The position numbers were made by a program, and so were the translations under genes. A DNA stretch of 64,000 bases from Oxalobacter aliiformigenes (GTDB taxonomy: Bacteria > Pseudomonadota > Gammaproteobacteria > Burkholderiales > Burkholderiaceae_D): assembly GCF_027116575.1 (NCBI RefSeq), contig NZ_CP098252.1, positions 1,922,001 through 1,986,000 of the forward strand. Direction: 5' to 3'. A model generated the notes under the pieces. That model did no database searches, was not told the origin of the DNA, and saw nothing but the letters and a program-made list of their open reading frames with translations. Of the stretch, positions 27,950-36,632 are shown piece by piece. Position 1 is the stretch's first letter. The number at the start of each line of letters is the position of its first letter.

Positions 27950-29986
27950 ATGAAAATCAAGAAAGGAATCAAAAAACCGCTTTGCCTCGCCATGATGCTG
28001 CTTTGCGAAACGGCACCGCTTTTTGCCGCCGATTTGGATATGCCGGAAATCCAGCTTGAAAACGTCACTATTACAGACAGGCTGGATACCACAACCTACC
28101 TGACCCAAACCGATTTCGAACGCAAATCCGCCAACAATCTGTGGGAAGCCGTCAAAGGCGTTCCCGGTGTATTTCAGGGAGAATCCGCCGGACGCGGGGA
28201 AGATACCATTACCATCCGGGGATCAAGCCGTTATCAGATCGGCATGTATGTTGACGATATTCCTGTCGCAACGGCATACCGGAACGAATGGGCTGCCGAC
28301 AATGCCTTGCTGTTCGATCTTGAATCCGTCGATATCGCCAAAGGTTTTTCGTCTCCGCTTCTCGGAAGCAATAACGGGCTGGCGGGAACAATCAATCTCA
28401 AAACGGCGAAACCGGTCAAAAATCTGGATTTCAAGGCCAAATATACGAATTATTTCGACAGCCATACCAACGATCAGGGACGTCTGATGGGATTCTCTCT
28501 GGGGACACGGCAGGAAAAGTTTTACGCGAAAATCAGCGCTGTTGAAAACCGGCGGGACTTCTACCGGCTTTCCGGCGATTTCGGCGGAGGCCGTTATCAG
28601 GATAAGGGACGACGCGTCAATTCAGACTACCGTAACCGGAGCGTCAACGCGATTGTCGGCTTCACCCCGACAAGGGATATCGATGTCATGTTCGGTTATA
28701 CCGCCCAGCGCTACGAAAGAGGACAGCCGATCAATGCAAGCCCTGACGCACCAGATATCGGCAACAAAGGCAATCAAACCCGGGCATGGCGCTGGCCGAT
28801 TTACGATACAGACCGTCTCTACATGAATGCCAGCTGGAATATCAATGAGAAAGCGAAAGCCCAATTCATCGCCTATTATGACAAACATAAAGACAAGACC
28901 TACGGTTATCAAGATGCCGACTATTCCATTCGTGATCTGAGTGGCGACACGTTATACGACCAGTATACTGCCGGCGCGCAAATCAAGCTGGATTACGCGT
29001 TCAACAGCCAAAACAAACTGGCCACATCGCTCGGCTACAGAAACCTGTCCCACAAAGGCTATAACTGGACAGACGACAATGCGAAATATCTCACCGACAA
29101 CATCAAGGAAAATTACTGGGATGCTGGTGCCGAATATACGCTCAAAGTATCCGATCCGCTCACGCTCGTCATGGGCGGAAGCTATACCTGGGTTGATCCG
29201 GACAGGGCGAATACCTACGAATTTGGGGAAAGCGCATCTCGCATGAACGTATCCGGATTGTCGGAAGATCTTTTCACATGGCAAATCGGTGCATTTTACG
29301 ATATCCGGAAAAACGATCAGGTCTATGCCACCGTCGCGCGAAAATCCCGTATCGGCACCATGCGTGAGCGTTTCATGGGATTCAGGAACGACGCGGCCAT
29401 GCCGACCAGCGGCGATCTCAAACCGGAAAAAGCACTTCACTATGAACTGGGATACCGTGGCAAACCTGTAGACAAGCTCAAACTGAACGCCAGCATGTTC
29501 TATAGCGATTACAGCAATCTCATCATCTCGACCAGTGACAAGAATAAAAACACCTATTTCACCAACGCCGACAAGGCAGGGATTTTCGGTATTGAAATGG
29601 CTGCGGAATACCTGTTCAGTCCGGGTCTTAGTGCCGGAATGACTTACAGCTATATGGACTGGGATACGCGAGGCAGTTCTGCGGACTATATCACGTTCAC
29701 GCCCAAACACAGCGGTTCGGCCTATCTGGTCTTTTCGCCGATGGAACACGTTTCCATCATCCCGGAACTTTACGTGACCGACCACTTCTATTCGAGTTCC
29801 AGCACCGGCGATGATGTCCTGTCTCCAGGATTTGCCACGTTCAATCTGAAAGCGATTTACGAACCCAGGGACAACTATTCCTTTGAGGTAGGTGTACAGA
29901 ATCTCTTCGATAAAAATTATTACTACACATATGGATACCCACAGGCGGGGATGACGCTTTTCGCCGGAATGACCGTCAAGTATTGA
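27950..29986 (+). CDS. TonB-dependent outer-membrane receptor
   Basis: The 678-residue protein has a signal peptide (MKIKKGIKKPLCLAMMLLCE..., ending LFAA), a TonB-box-like ENVTITDRLD, a plug domain (NLWEAVKGVPGVFQ; GEDTITIRGSSRYQIGMYVD; NNGLAGTINLKTAKP) and a 22-strand-type barrel ending in AGMTVKY with a C-terminal aromatic. It should import a scarce ligand such as a metal chelate across the outer membrane using the TonB-ExbBD set encoded downstream. The ATG at 27950 is preferred over 27908 because it starts at the signal peptide. It lies 16 bp after the NTPase gene. Confidence 0.93.
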   Translation: MKIKKGIKKPLCLAMMLLCETAPLFAADLDMPEIQLENVTITDRLDTTTYLTQTDFERKSANNLWEAVKGVPGVFQGESAGRGEDTITIRGSSRYQIGMYVDDIPVATAYRNEWAADNALLFDLESVDIAKGFSSPLLGSNNGLAGTINLKTAKPVKNLDFKAKYTNYFDSHTNDQGRLMGFSLGTRQEKFYAKISAVENRRDFYRLSGDFGGGRYQDKGRRVNSDYRNRSVNAIVGFTPTRDIDVMFGYTAQRYERGQPINASPDAPDIGNKGNQTRAWRWPIYDTDRLYMNASWNINEKAKAQFIAYYDKHKDKTYGYQDADYSIRDLSGDTLYDQYTAGAQIKLDYAFNSQNKLATSLGYRNLSHKGYNWTDDNAKYLTDNIKENYWDAGAEYTLKVSDPLTLVMGGSYTWVDPDRANTYEFGESASRMNVSGLSEDLFTWQIGAFYDIRKNDQVYATVARKSRIGTMRERFMGFRNDAAMPTSGDLKPEKALHYELGYRGKPVDKLKLNASMFYSDYSNLIISTSDKNKNTYFTNADKAGIFGIEMAAEYLFSPGLSAGMTYSYMDWDTRGSSADYITFTPKHSGSAYLVFSPMEHVSIIPELYVTDHFYSSSSTGDDVLSPGFATFNLKAIYEPRDNYSFEVGVQNLFDKNYYYTYGYPQAGMTLFAGMTVKY

Positions 29987-30004
29987 TAAACCAACCCCGG
30001 CTCC

Positions 30005-31036
30005 ATGCACAATGAAAAACCCGTTCACGGAGCCTTCTCATTTTTCCGAAACAGACTGGCAATGAGATTTTTTATTGCGATTTTCTTTTTGTTGCAAACC
30101 GTACTGGCATTTGCGGCCGAGAAACTTCCTCGTGTTTATGGCGCAACCTTTCCATCCAGTTTCGCGTTATATGTATTCCACCCCGATTTGCTTGCGGGAT
30201 GGAACGGCCCGTTGCGGGAGTATGAAAAAAAATATATCCCAGAAAAATACCAGCAGTTACCTGTTCTGGGAGGCTGGTACGGAAAAGGCATGATCCCTGA
30301 CCGGGAAATCCTGCTGAAAAGTCATCCGGATGTCGCATTCCTTCTGACCGGTGACAGAGCACAAAGCAACGATATCGTTACCGCATTCGAACAGATGAAA
30401 ATTCCGCTAATCACCACGCGCAGCGTGACAATGGAAGACAACATCAGCATGTTCCGCTATCTCGGCAAAACTTTCCGTCAGGAAAAGCGGGGAAACGCAC
30501 TGGCCGACTATGGGCAGAAATCGCTGGACAAGGTCGCCCGCATGTTGAAAAACCTGCCAGAAAACCGCCGGATACGTGTTTATATGGCACAGGATGCGGA
30601 TGGTCTGGCAACGACTTGCGACCAGTCGACACGCTCCAGGGCAATCTGGCTGGCAGGAGGAAAAAACGTCCATCAGTGTCCTCATGAAATGCACGAATCC
30701 ATCACACGGATTTCCTTTGAACAAATCATGAATTACGATCCCGATGTCATTTTGGTGAACCATCCTGCCCTGCAAAAACGTTTTTTCCGGGAAAACCGCT
30801 GGAAAGCATTGAGGGCCGTGCGCGAAGGACATGTCTATTTCGTCCCGCACGAACCATTCAGCTGGCTCGACAGACCGGCATCTTTCATGCGGTTCATCGG
30901 CATTCAATGGTTGGCGACCAAACTGCATCCCGACCTGTGCCAGATCGACATGACGGAAGAAACAAGGCAATTTATCAGGCTTTTCTTCAAAAGCGATCTT
31001 TCTCCGGAAGCGACAAGGAAAATTCTGAATCCATGA
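30005..31036 (+). CDS. ABC importer substrate-binding protein (BtuF/FepB-like)
   Basis: The 343-residue periplasmic protein has a signal peptide (MRFFIAIFFLLQTVLAFAA from residue 20; the start may be that ATG at 30062) and a helical-backbone cluster A-II binding fold. Landmarks are LPVLGGWYGKG, SHPDVAFLL, IPLITTRSVTMEDN, the LAGGKNVHQ segment and NYDPDVILVNHPAL. Related proteins bind siderophores, cobalamin, heme, molybdate (MolA) or nickel complexes; the ligand cannot be read from sequence. It overlaps the permease gene by 4 bp. Confidence 0.88.
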   Translation: MHNEKPVHGAFSFFRNRLAMRFFIAIFFLLQTVLAFAAEKLPRVYGATFPSSFALYVFHPDLLAGWNGPLREYEKKYIPEKYQQLPVLGGWYGKGMIPDREILLKSHPDVAFLLTGDRAQSNDIVTAFEQMKIPLITTRSVTMEDNISMFRYLGKTFRQEKRGNALADYGQKSLDKVARMLKNLPENRRIRVYMAQDADGLATTCDQSTRSRAIWLAGGKNVHQCPHEMHESITRISFEQIMNYDPDVILVNHPALQKRFFRENRWKALRAVREGHVYFVPHEPFSWLDRPASFMRFIGIQWLATKLHPDLCQIDMTEETRQFIRLFFKSDLSPEATRKILNP

Positions 31037-32043
31037 AAAAATATACGTTGTCTGTACTTTCCGTCCTGTTGATCGCGACTATGGTGTGCATGTTGTTCAC
31101 AGGACGGTTCAATGAATTGACCCCTGCCGCCCTGTATGACCTTATACGCAGTCTCGTTCTTGACTATCCCCTGTCGCCATTACAGGAAAAACAGTTTATC
31201 ACCCTGTCCTATATCCGGCTTCCACGCATTCTGGCAGCCATACTGGTCGGCGCGGCTCTTGCCGTATCGGGAACATGCTACCAATCCCTGTTCATGAATC
31301 CGCTGGTTTCCCCCGGAATCCTCGGTGTTCTTGCCGGAGCGTCATTCGGAGCGGGAACCGGAATTGTCCTTTTCGACAATTCCCTCATCGCCACCCAGAT
31401 TTTCGCTTTTCTCTTCGCCTGTTGTGCGGTCGGATTCGCCCTGTTCTTTTCCATTTTCCTCCGCTGGCGTTCATTACTGATTCTGCTGCTCGGCGGCATG
31501 ATCAGTGCATCGCTTTTCACATCCCTGACCGCTTTCATGAAATTTCTGGCAGATCCCGATACCCAGCTGCCGGATCTGACTTACTGGCTGATGGGATCAT
31601 TCGCGAAAGTGGAATCCGAAACCGTTTTATGGGTCGGTATTCCCATGACCACACTGATTCTGTATCTGTGCCTGCAGGGAAAAACCGCCAACATTCTCAG
31701 TATGGGAGATGACGAGGCATTGTCGATGGGAATTCCTGTCGGGTGGGCACGACTGAAAATCATCACCTGTGCGACGCTGTTAAGCGCTTTCAGCGTTGTA
31801 CAGGCAGGAATTGTAGGATGGATCGGACTGGTTATCCCTCACATTGTCCGCTTTCTTGTCGGCCCGGACAACCGGGTGCTTTTACCTGCCTCCGCCATGA
31901 CAGGCGCCATATTCCTGCTGATAACCGACAGTATCGCCCGAACAATTTTCACGGCGGAATTGCCCGTTGGGGTATATACCTCCCTGGTCAGTCTGCCCAT
32001 ATTCGCCATCACCCTTTATACCAACAGGAGAAGCTGGAGATGA
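31033..32043 (+). CDS. FecCD/BtuC-family ABC permease
   Basis: The 336-residue protein has about ten membrane helices and the family signatures SYIRLPRILAAILVGAALAVSG and MNPLVSPGILGVLAGASFGA, plus the coupling-helix region GIVGWIGLVIPHIVRFLVGP. These define the type II importer permease that works as a homodimer. The ATG at 31033 is chosen because it overlaps the binding-protein stop (ATGA). The 3' end overlaps the ATPase start in the same way. Confidence 0.93.
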   Translation: MKKYTLSVLSVLLIATMVCMLFTGRFNELTPAALYDLIRSLVLDYPLSPLQEKQFITLSYIRLPRILAAILVGAALAVSGTCYQSLFMNPLVSPGILGVLAGASFGAGTGIVLFDNSLIATQIFAFLFACCAVGFALFFSIFLRWRSLLILLLGGMISASLFTSLTAFMKFLADPDTQLPDLTYWLMGSFAKVESETVLWVGIPMTTLILYLCLQGKTANILSMGDDEALSMGIPVGWARLKIITCATLLSAFSVVQAGIVGWIGLVIPHIVRFLVGPDNRVLLPASAMTGAIFLLITDSIARTIFTAELPVGVYTSLVSLPIFAITLYTNRRSWR

Positions 32044-32834
32044 TTGAAATCAGATCGTTTTCCTTTTCCTATGTCAAACAGAGGCATGCCATCGATGATC
32101 TCTCGCTGACGATACGGCCGGGTGAAATCGTGAATATTCTCGGACCAAACGGAAGCGGAAAATCCACTCTTTTAAAGGCGATGCTGGGACTGTTGCCTGT
32201 CCGTAAAGGTTCAATCGCTATTGATGGACAGGATATTGCCGATATGAGTCATGTCGATCTGGCCAAACGGCTCAACTATGTCCCCCAGCAACATCATGGT
32301 GTTTTCAATTACCGTGTGATGGACATAGTCATGATGGCAAGGACATCGGGTTCGCCATGGCTCGGATATTCGGCCAAAGATTACCGGATCGCCCGTCAGG
32401 CACTGGAAAAAATACGTATGACGCACTTTGCCGACCGCCCTTATCTTGAATTGAGCGGAGGTGAACGGCAACTTGTTATGATTGCCCGCGCTCTCGCCCA
32501 GGGCGGACAGTATTTCATCATGGATGAGCCGGTCACCGGACTTGATTACGGCAACCAGTTCCATCTGCTGGAAACCATCCAGTCACTTGCGTCTTCTGTC
32601 ACAGGTGATCACGCTCCGGCTTTTATATTGACCACCCATCACCCCGAACATGCCCGGTTTCTGGGAGGAAGAGCCATCCTCATGAGTCAGGGACACATTA
32701 TCGCAGATGGTGCATCAAGAAAAATCATCACCCCGGAAGCGATATGTTCTCTTTACGGGCTTTCCCCGACAGTCCTGGAAAAACTTTCTTCTTTTAACGG
32801 AAAAAAATATGAACTGGCTAGCCACCCTGGTTGA
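32040..32834 (+). CDS. ABC importer ATP-binding protein (FepC/BtuD-like)
   Basis: The 264-residue ATPase has Walker A LGPNGSGKSTLL near residue 36, the Q-loop in YVPQQHH, signature LSGGERQLVMIARALAQGG near residue 140, Walker B QYFIMDEPVTGLD and the switch His in ILTTHHPEHA. AGGAG-like sequence precedes the ATG, which overlaps the permease stop by 4 bp. It completes a BtuCDF-like importer with the two preceding genes. Its last 26 bp are shared with the exbB-like gene in another frame. Confidence 0.95.
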   Translation: MIEIRSFSFSYVKQRHAIDDLSLTIRPGEIVNILGPNGSGKSTLLKAMLGLLPVRKGSIAIDGQDIADMSHVDLAKRLNYVPQQHHGVFNYRVMDIVMMARTSGSPWLGYSAKDYRIARQALEKIRMTHFADRPYLELSGGERQLVMIARALAQGGQYFIMDEPVTGLDYGNQFHLLETIQSLASSVTGDHAPAFILTTHHPEHARFLGGRAILMSQGHIIADGASRKIITPEAICSLYGLSPTVLEKLSSFNGKKYELASHPG

Positions 32835-33234
32835 TTACGGAATCATCGGTATTTTATTGTTGCTTTCCATACTGGTCGTCACACTGGCGACGGAACGGTT
32901 TCTTTTTTTCAGACGACTTGATCCGGCCCAATACACGTCCAGAAACGTCCTTGAGCTGCATTTGTCGAGGAACATGCATCTCATCGGCACTATTGCCGGC
33001 AATACCCCCTATGTGGGATTACTCGGTACCGTGCTCGGAATCATGATGACGTTCCATACCATCAGCACATCTTCCCATATGGAAACGGAAGCCATTATGG
33101 TCGGTCTTTCCCTCGCGCTGAAAGCCACGGCAATCGGCCTTGTGGTTGCCATCATTGCCGTTGCCTTGTACAACCTGCTCGTCCGCAAGACAAAAGACAT
33201 CCTGCTTCAATGGGATATCCGCCATGAAAGATAG
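32809..33234 (+). CDS. exbB: ExbB-like MotA/TolQ/ExbB proton channel subunit
   Basis: The 141-residue protein has an N-terminal membrane helix (TLVDYGIIGILLLLSILVV) and the conserved TPYVGLLGTVLGIMMTFHTI and GLSLALKATAIGLVVAIIAV helices that form the ExbB/TolQ proton path. It is much shorter than gammaproteobacterial ExbB (about 240 residues) and resembles the compact type found in epsilonproteobacteria. The ATG lies within the ATPase gene, 26 bp before its stop. Together with ExbD and TonB it should energise the receptor of this operon. Confidence 0.88.
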   Translation: MNWLATLVDYGIIGILLLLSILVVTLATERFLFFRRLDPAQYTSRNVLELHLSRNMHLIGTIAGNTPYVGLLGTVLGIMMTFHTISTSSHMETEAIMVGLSLALKATAIGLVVAIIAVALYNLLVRKTKDILLQWDIRHER

Positions 33235-33595
33235 TTTTACGGAAATAAACATCATCCCTCTTGTGGATATCATGCTCGTCCTGATCGTCATCATCCTGAT
33301 GACAGCCAGTTTCATCACGACAAAAAGTCTCAGGGTTAACTTGCCCGAAGCGCAATCGTCACAGGCCATGCCCCGTCAGCATATCCGGCTGGAAATGGCA
33401 CAGGACGGTTCTCTTGCAATGCAAGGAAAACAGATAACTTTGGATGAACTCGCCACTTATCTGTCCGGCAGAAACCGGGAAGACGATATTCTGATCAGCG
33501 CCGATCAGAATGTCACCCTGCAACGGTTCATTCACGTGCTGGACTATCTCAAAAAAGAAAATTTCAGCCATATCAGTGTACAGACACGGAAATGA
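33224..33595 (+). CDS. exbD: ExbD-like proton channel subunit
   Basis: The 123-residue protein has one membrane helix with the essential aspartate in NIIPLVDIMLVLIVIILMTA near residue 18, then a periplasmic domain ending KENFSHISVQTRK. It starts inside the exbB stop region (11-bp overlap) and ends in a 4-bp overlap with tonB, so the three are translationally linked. Length is typical for ExbD. Confidence 0.9.
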   Translation: MKDSFTEINIIPLVDIMLVLIVIILMTASFITTKSLRVNLPEAQSSQAMPRQHIRLEMAQDGSLAMQGKQITLDELATYLSGRNREDDILISADQNVTLQRFIHVLDYLKKENFSHISVQTRK

Positions 33596-34473
33596 ACCGC
33601 TATATAAAAAGTCTTGTCCTGTCCGTCGCCCTGCATTCGCTGGCCGTAATTATTTTGCTGATCCTGTTTTACAGTCCGTTCCGTCCATCCCGTGATATCG
33701 TCACAGTCGACTTTTCTTCAATCGGGTATCTGTCGTCAGAAATGAACGGGCATCCCGGTGAAGGTTCGGGCTCATTGCGAAAAACCGGAACATCTTCCGG
33801 TTCCGAATCAGGCATTGCCGATATGCACCACCCCAGAACCGTGACTTCTTCCCGAAAACCTGAAAAGACGGCAACCCGTCCGAAACGAAACACAATAACA
33901 AAAACTTTTCCGGAAACCGTCCCGGTATCTCCCGAAAAGAAATATCCGCATACGTCAAAACCTTCTCCCGGTCAGACTGCGGAAACGGAAAGTACCTCCT
34001 CACAGGCGAAGGAAAAAACTGTACCGAACGATACGCGCAAAAATACCGGAAACGGTACCGGCGAAAACTCGGGCACACCTGACAGTACCGGATCAGGAAC
34101 CGGCGGCGGGAACGGGAACGGGAACGGGAACGGGAACGGCAATGGCAATGGCAATGGCAATGGCAATGGCAATGGTACCGGAAAAAACACGGTCCAGAAT
34201 TACATATCCCACCATTACGGTTATATCGTCCGACATATCAGACAACATCTGGTTTACCCGGAAAAAGCCAGAAGAATGGGAATAACCGGTACGGCAATCT
34301 GTGAATTCATCATCATGAAAGACGGGAATATCAAGGAACTGCACCTGAAAGAAACCAGTGGTTATGCCTCTCTGGACGAAGCGGCCCGCCAAGCCATCAA
34401 ACATGCCAGCCTTTTCCCCAAACCTCCCGTCGCCGCCCGAATAATCGTACCGGTCACGTTTTCACTCAAATAA
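33592..34473 (+). CDS. tonB: TonB energy-transducing protein with Gly-Asn repeat linker
   Basis: The 293-residue protein has an N-terminal membrane anchor with the SxxxH motif (S11, H15 in LSVALHSLAV), a long polar periplasmic linker and a C-terminal TonB domain (residues 205-293: YPEKARRMGITGTAICEFI, DEAARQAIKHASLFPKPP). The usual Pro/Lys linker is replaced by Ser/Thr/Lys-rich sequence and, at residues 173-194, eleven Gly-Asn dipeptides encoded by hexanucleotide repeats. It should couple the inner-membrane proton gradient to the operon's receptor. Confidence 0.92.
   Translation: MNRYIKSLVLSVALHSLAVIILLILFYSPFRPSRDIVTVDFSSIGYLSSEMNGHPGEGSGSLRKTGTSSGSESGIADMHHPRTVTSSRKPEKTATRPKRNTITKTFPETVPVSPEKKYPHTSKPSPGQTAETESTSSQAKEKTVPNDTRKNTGNGTGENSGTPDSTGSGTGGGNGNGNGNGNGNGNGNGNGNGNGTGKNTVQNYISHHYGYIVRHIRQHLVYPEKARRMGITGTAICEFIIMKDGNIKELHLKETSGYASLDEAARQAIKHASLFPKPPVAARIIVPVTFSLK
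34108..34173 (+). repeat. Hexanucleotide repeats in tonB
   Basis: Five copies of GGGAAC (34108-34137) are followed by six of GGCAAT (34138-34173). Both encode Gly-Asn, so gain or loss of units changes linker length without breaking the frame. Confidence 0.95.
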
Positions 34474-34532
34474 AAACAGGACATCAAAACAGCAAGAAAC
34501 CATATCATCCAACAAATGGAAAATCTTTCATC

Positions 34533-35219
34533 ATGAATCCCAAAAAACATACCCAAAAAGAAACCGGTCTCGTGACCGGATTGCTGTGCCGCCACATATT
34601 TCTCGATGAACAAGGCCAGGAATATTCCGTCAAACGCCCGATTGACGGCAAAGCCTTTCTGGGCAGACACGGCATCGAGGGGCAACAGGAAAAAGAATAC
34701 TATGACGATTGCGAAAACGCTCTCCTGCATTACGCATACGATCATTATGAATACTGGCGACAAATGTTGCCCGAGTCTGAACAATTACTCCACCATCCCG
34801 GAGCATTCAGTGAAAACATCTCTGCTCTGGGTATGACAGAACATACTGTCTGTATCGGAGACATTTTCCGGATCGGCCAAGCGGAAGTTCAGGTGTCGTA
34901 TGGTCGCGAAGCCTGCCATACCATGAACGAACGTTTCGGAAAACCGGACATGGCTCGGGAAATGCACAAACATTCACGCAACGGCTGGTTTTACCGGGTA
35001 CTGAAAGAAGGACATACACAAGCAGGCGATACCATCGTTCTGCTCGAACGCCCCCGACCTGACTGGACACTTGCACGAATACAGGATTGTCTTTTCGGAA
35101 AATCGATGGAACGACAGACTCTCCAGGTACTAAGCCGGCTTCCGGAACTGGCTGCGGCGTGGAAGAACATTTTCGCAAAACGTCTTGAAACCGGCAAACC
35201 GGAAGAGAATGCTTACTGA
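34533..35219 (+). CDS. MOSC-domain protein (YiiM-like)
   Basis: The 228-residue protein matches the YiiM/MOSC group: KRPIDGKAFLGRHGIEGQ near residue 33, the HYAYDHYEYWR block, HPGAFSENISALGMTEHTVCIGD near residue 88 (a landmark) and a cysteine in YGREACHTMNERFG near residue 131 at the position that carries persulfide in MOSC proteins. MOSC domains occur in molybdenum-cofactor sulfurases and in proteins handling N-hydroxylated compounds. It is the last gene of the uptake operon, 59 bp after tonB and before a strong hairpin. Confidence 0.85.
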   Translation: MNPKKHTQKETGLVTGLLCRHIFLDEQGQEYSVKRPIDGKAFLGRHGIEGQQEKEYYDDCENALLHYAYDHYEYWRQMLPESEQLLHHPGAFSENISALGMTEHTVCIGDIFRIGQAEVQVSYGREACHTMNERFGKPDMAREMHKHSRNGWFYRVLKEGHTQAGDTIVLLERPRPDWTLARIQDCLFGKSMERQTLQVLSRLPELAAAWKNIFAKRLETGKPEENAY

Positions 35220-35296
35220 CCTTCTTCTGACCGGAACAAAAGAAGTTCTGCAAGAAATCTTGAACCATCCGATCATTTCCGGATCGATGAAAACAC

Positions 35297-35331
35297 GGAA
35301 AAAACAGATAGTCTGTGAATCTGTTTTTTCC
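35297..35331 (+). terminator. Intrinsic terminator of the metal-uptake operon
   Basis: GGAAAAAACAGAT and ATCTGTTTTTTCC form a perfect 13-bp stem with a 9-nt loop, about 78 nt after the MOSC stop. The T6 run sits in the right arm, so it could act in both directions. Confidence 0.75.
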
Positions 35332-35457
35332 ATATAGAAACCGAAATATACCGGCAAAACGGAAACCGACAACTCAAACGGTCGTATTGTCCACATCAGA
35401 GAGGATGGTTTAAACTGCTCATCCCGATAATACAAACATATTTCATACAGGAACATC

Positions 35458-35814
35458 ATGAGCAAGGAAGGAAATTTTTCCGGAAAAATCGCGATGGCGA
35501 AAAAAAGAATCGCCAATGCGCTGACAGAATACGCTATCAATTGGAATAACCTGCAAGGCAGCCTAGACAGAGAGGATTTAAATGGATTTCTGAAAATCTG
35601 GAAAGAAGAATTCGATGCACTGAAAAAACCGGTATCCCTGGAAACGCAACTTTTTCAACTGGCCAATCTGCTCAGCAACCTGGAAATCCAGCAAGATATG
35701 CTCCGTTCGGGAAAGAACTGGAAAAAACTGACAGAAGATCAGGACATGGATACCACATTACCGCCCGAGTTGGCCGCAATAAAAAATACGATCGATACCA
35801 TTCCGACGGAATGA
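35458..35814 (+). CDS. Hypothetical small protein
   Basis: This 118-residue protein starts at an ATG with AGGA 7 nt upstream. It is charged and predicted mainly helical (KIAMAKKRIANALTEYAINW; LETQLFQLANLLSNLEIQQD), with no signal peptide, membrane helix or motif that I recognise. It sits alone between two hairpins, downstream of the uptake operon. The good ribosome site and coding-like composition support it as a real gene. Confidence 0.6.
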   Translation: MSKEGNFSGKIAMAKKRIANALTEYAINWNNLQGSLDREDLNGFLKIWKEEFDALKKPVSLETQLFQLANLLSNLEIQQDMLRSGKNWKKLTEDQDMDTTLPPELAAIKNTIDTIPTE

Positions 35815-35816
35815 GG

Positions 35817-35851
35817 AACTGTTCGGCTGGCGTAACCGGACCCGAACAGTT
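35817..35851 (+). terminator. Strong hairpin just after the hypothetical gene
   Basis: AACTGTTCGG and CCGAACAGTT form a perfect 10-bp stem three bases after the stop codon, and inner CTGG/CCGG bases extend it around a CGTAA loop. There is no T run after it, so terminator function is likely but not certain. Confidence 0.5.
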
Positions 35852-35916
35852 GCGGACCCACAATCATAACTTCTTGCAGGACACGGCCTGTGTCCGCTGT
35901 TTTACCGTCGTGATAT

Positions 35917-36393
35917 ATGCTGAGAAAAGCCTGTGAAAAAGACATTTCGAGAATCGCGGAAATCCTGATATTCGCCAAACGGGTTTCTTACCGGCCTATC
36001 TTCGAAAATGACGAGGTTTCTTTCAATTCCATGCAGGTATTGACTGAGGCTGAAAACCTGAAACAGCCTCATATGCTGGATAATGTTTTCGTCTACGATG
36101 ATGGTATCGTCAGAGGCATGATGAAGAGGGAATTTCGTGGAAAAGAACTGAAATTGTGTGAGCTTTTCATCGATCCTTTCTTCCAGAACCTTGGTATTGG
36201 AAAGAAAATCCTGACATCTCTTGTCAGTGAAGCCCGAAACAATGGCTGTTTGCGCATTTACATGTGGGTACTCGAAAAAAATGCCCGCGCCAGAAACTTT
36301 TATGAAAAATATGGCTTCGTTTTTTCAGGCATCAGGGAAGAATTCGCCAATACCGGACGCTATAAAATGAAGTACATCATGCCCCTTGACTGA
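35917..36393 (+). CDS. GNAT family N-acetyltransferase
   Basis: The 158-residue protein shows the GNAT acetyl-CoA motif in LFIDPFFQNLGIGKKILTSL near residue 87, followed by the second conserved block ILEKNARARNFYEKYGF as WVLEKNARARNFYEKYGF near residue 122. It probably acetylates a small molecule or a protein N-terminus; the substrate is unknown. It is monocistronic, with no clear partner. Confidence 0.87.
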   Translation: MLRKACEKDISRIAEILIFAKRVSYRPIFENDEVSFNSMQVLTEAENLKQPHMLDNVFVYDDGIVRGMMKREFRGKELKLCELFIDPFFQNLGIGKKILTSLVSEARNNGCLRIYMWVLEKNARARNFYEKYGFVFSGIREEFANTGRYKMKYIMPLD

Positions 36394-36632
36394 AAAATGC
36401 AGATGGATGCCGTTGTCCGCTGGCCTGTTTCTCTTTCACGGATACAACAGCCCTCTTCCGATCAATCCACGCATACCTGATCCGCAACCACCGCATACCG
36501 GTTGCGACACAAGTTCCCGATCAGTATCCCGGATCTTTCTCCGTAAACTTTTCCCCTATTATCCGGTTTTATCTGTATTGTCTTTAATCAGAAATAAGCG
36601 GAACGCCGTGCCGCTTTATAGAATGATACAGA

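Noticed and set aside
28952..30028. A 358-codon minus-strand open frame opposite the TonB-dependent receptor
   Set aside because: It is a shadow; the plus-strand receptor has signal peptide, plug and barrel features.
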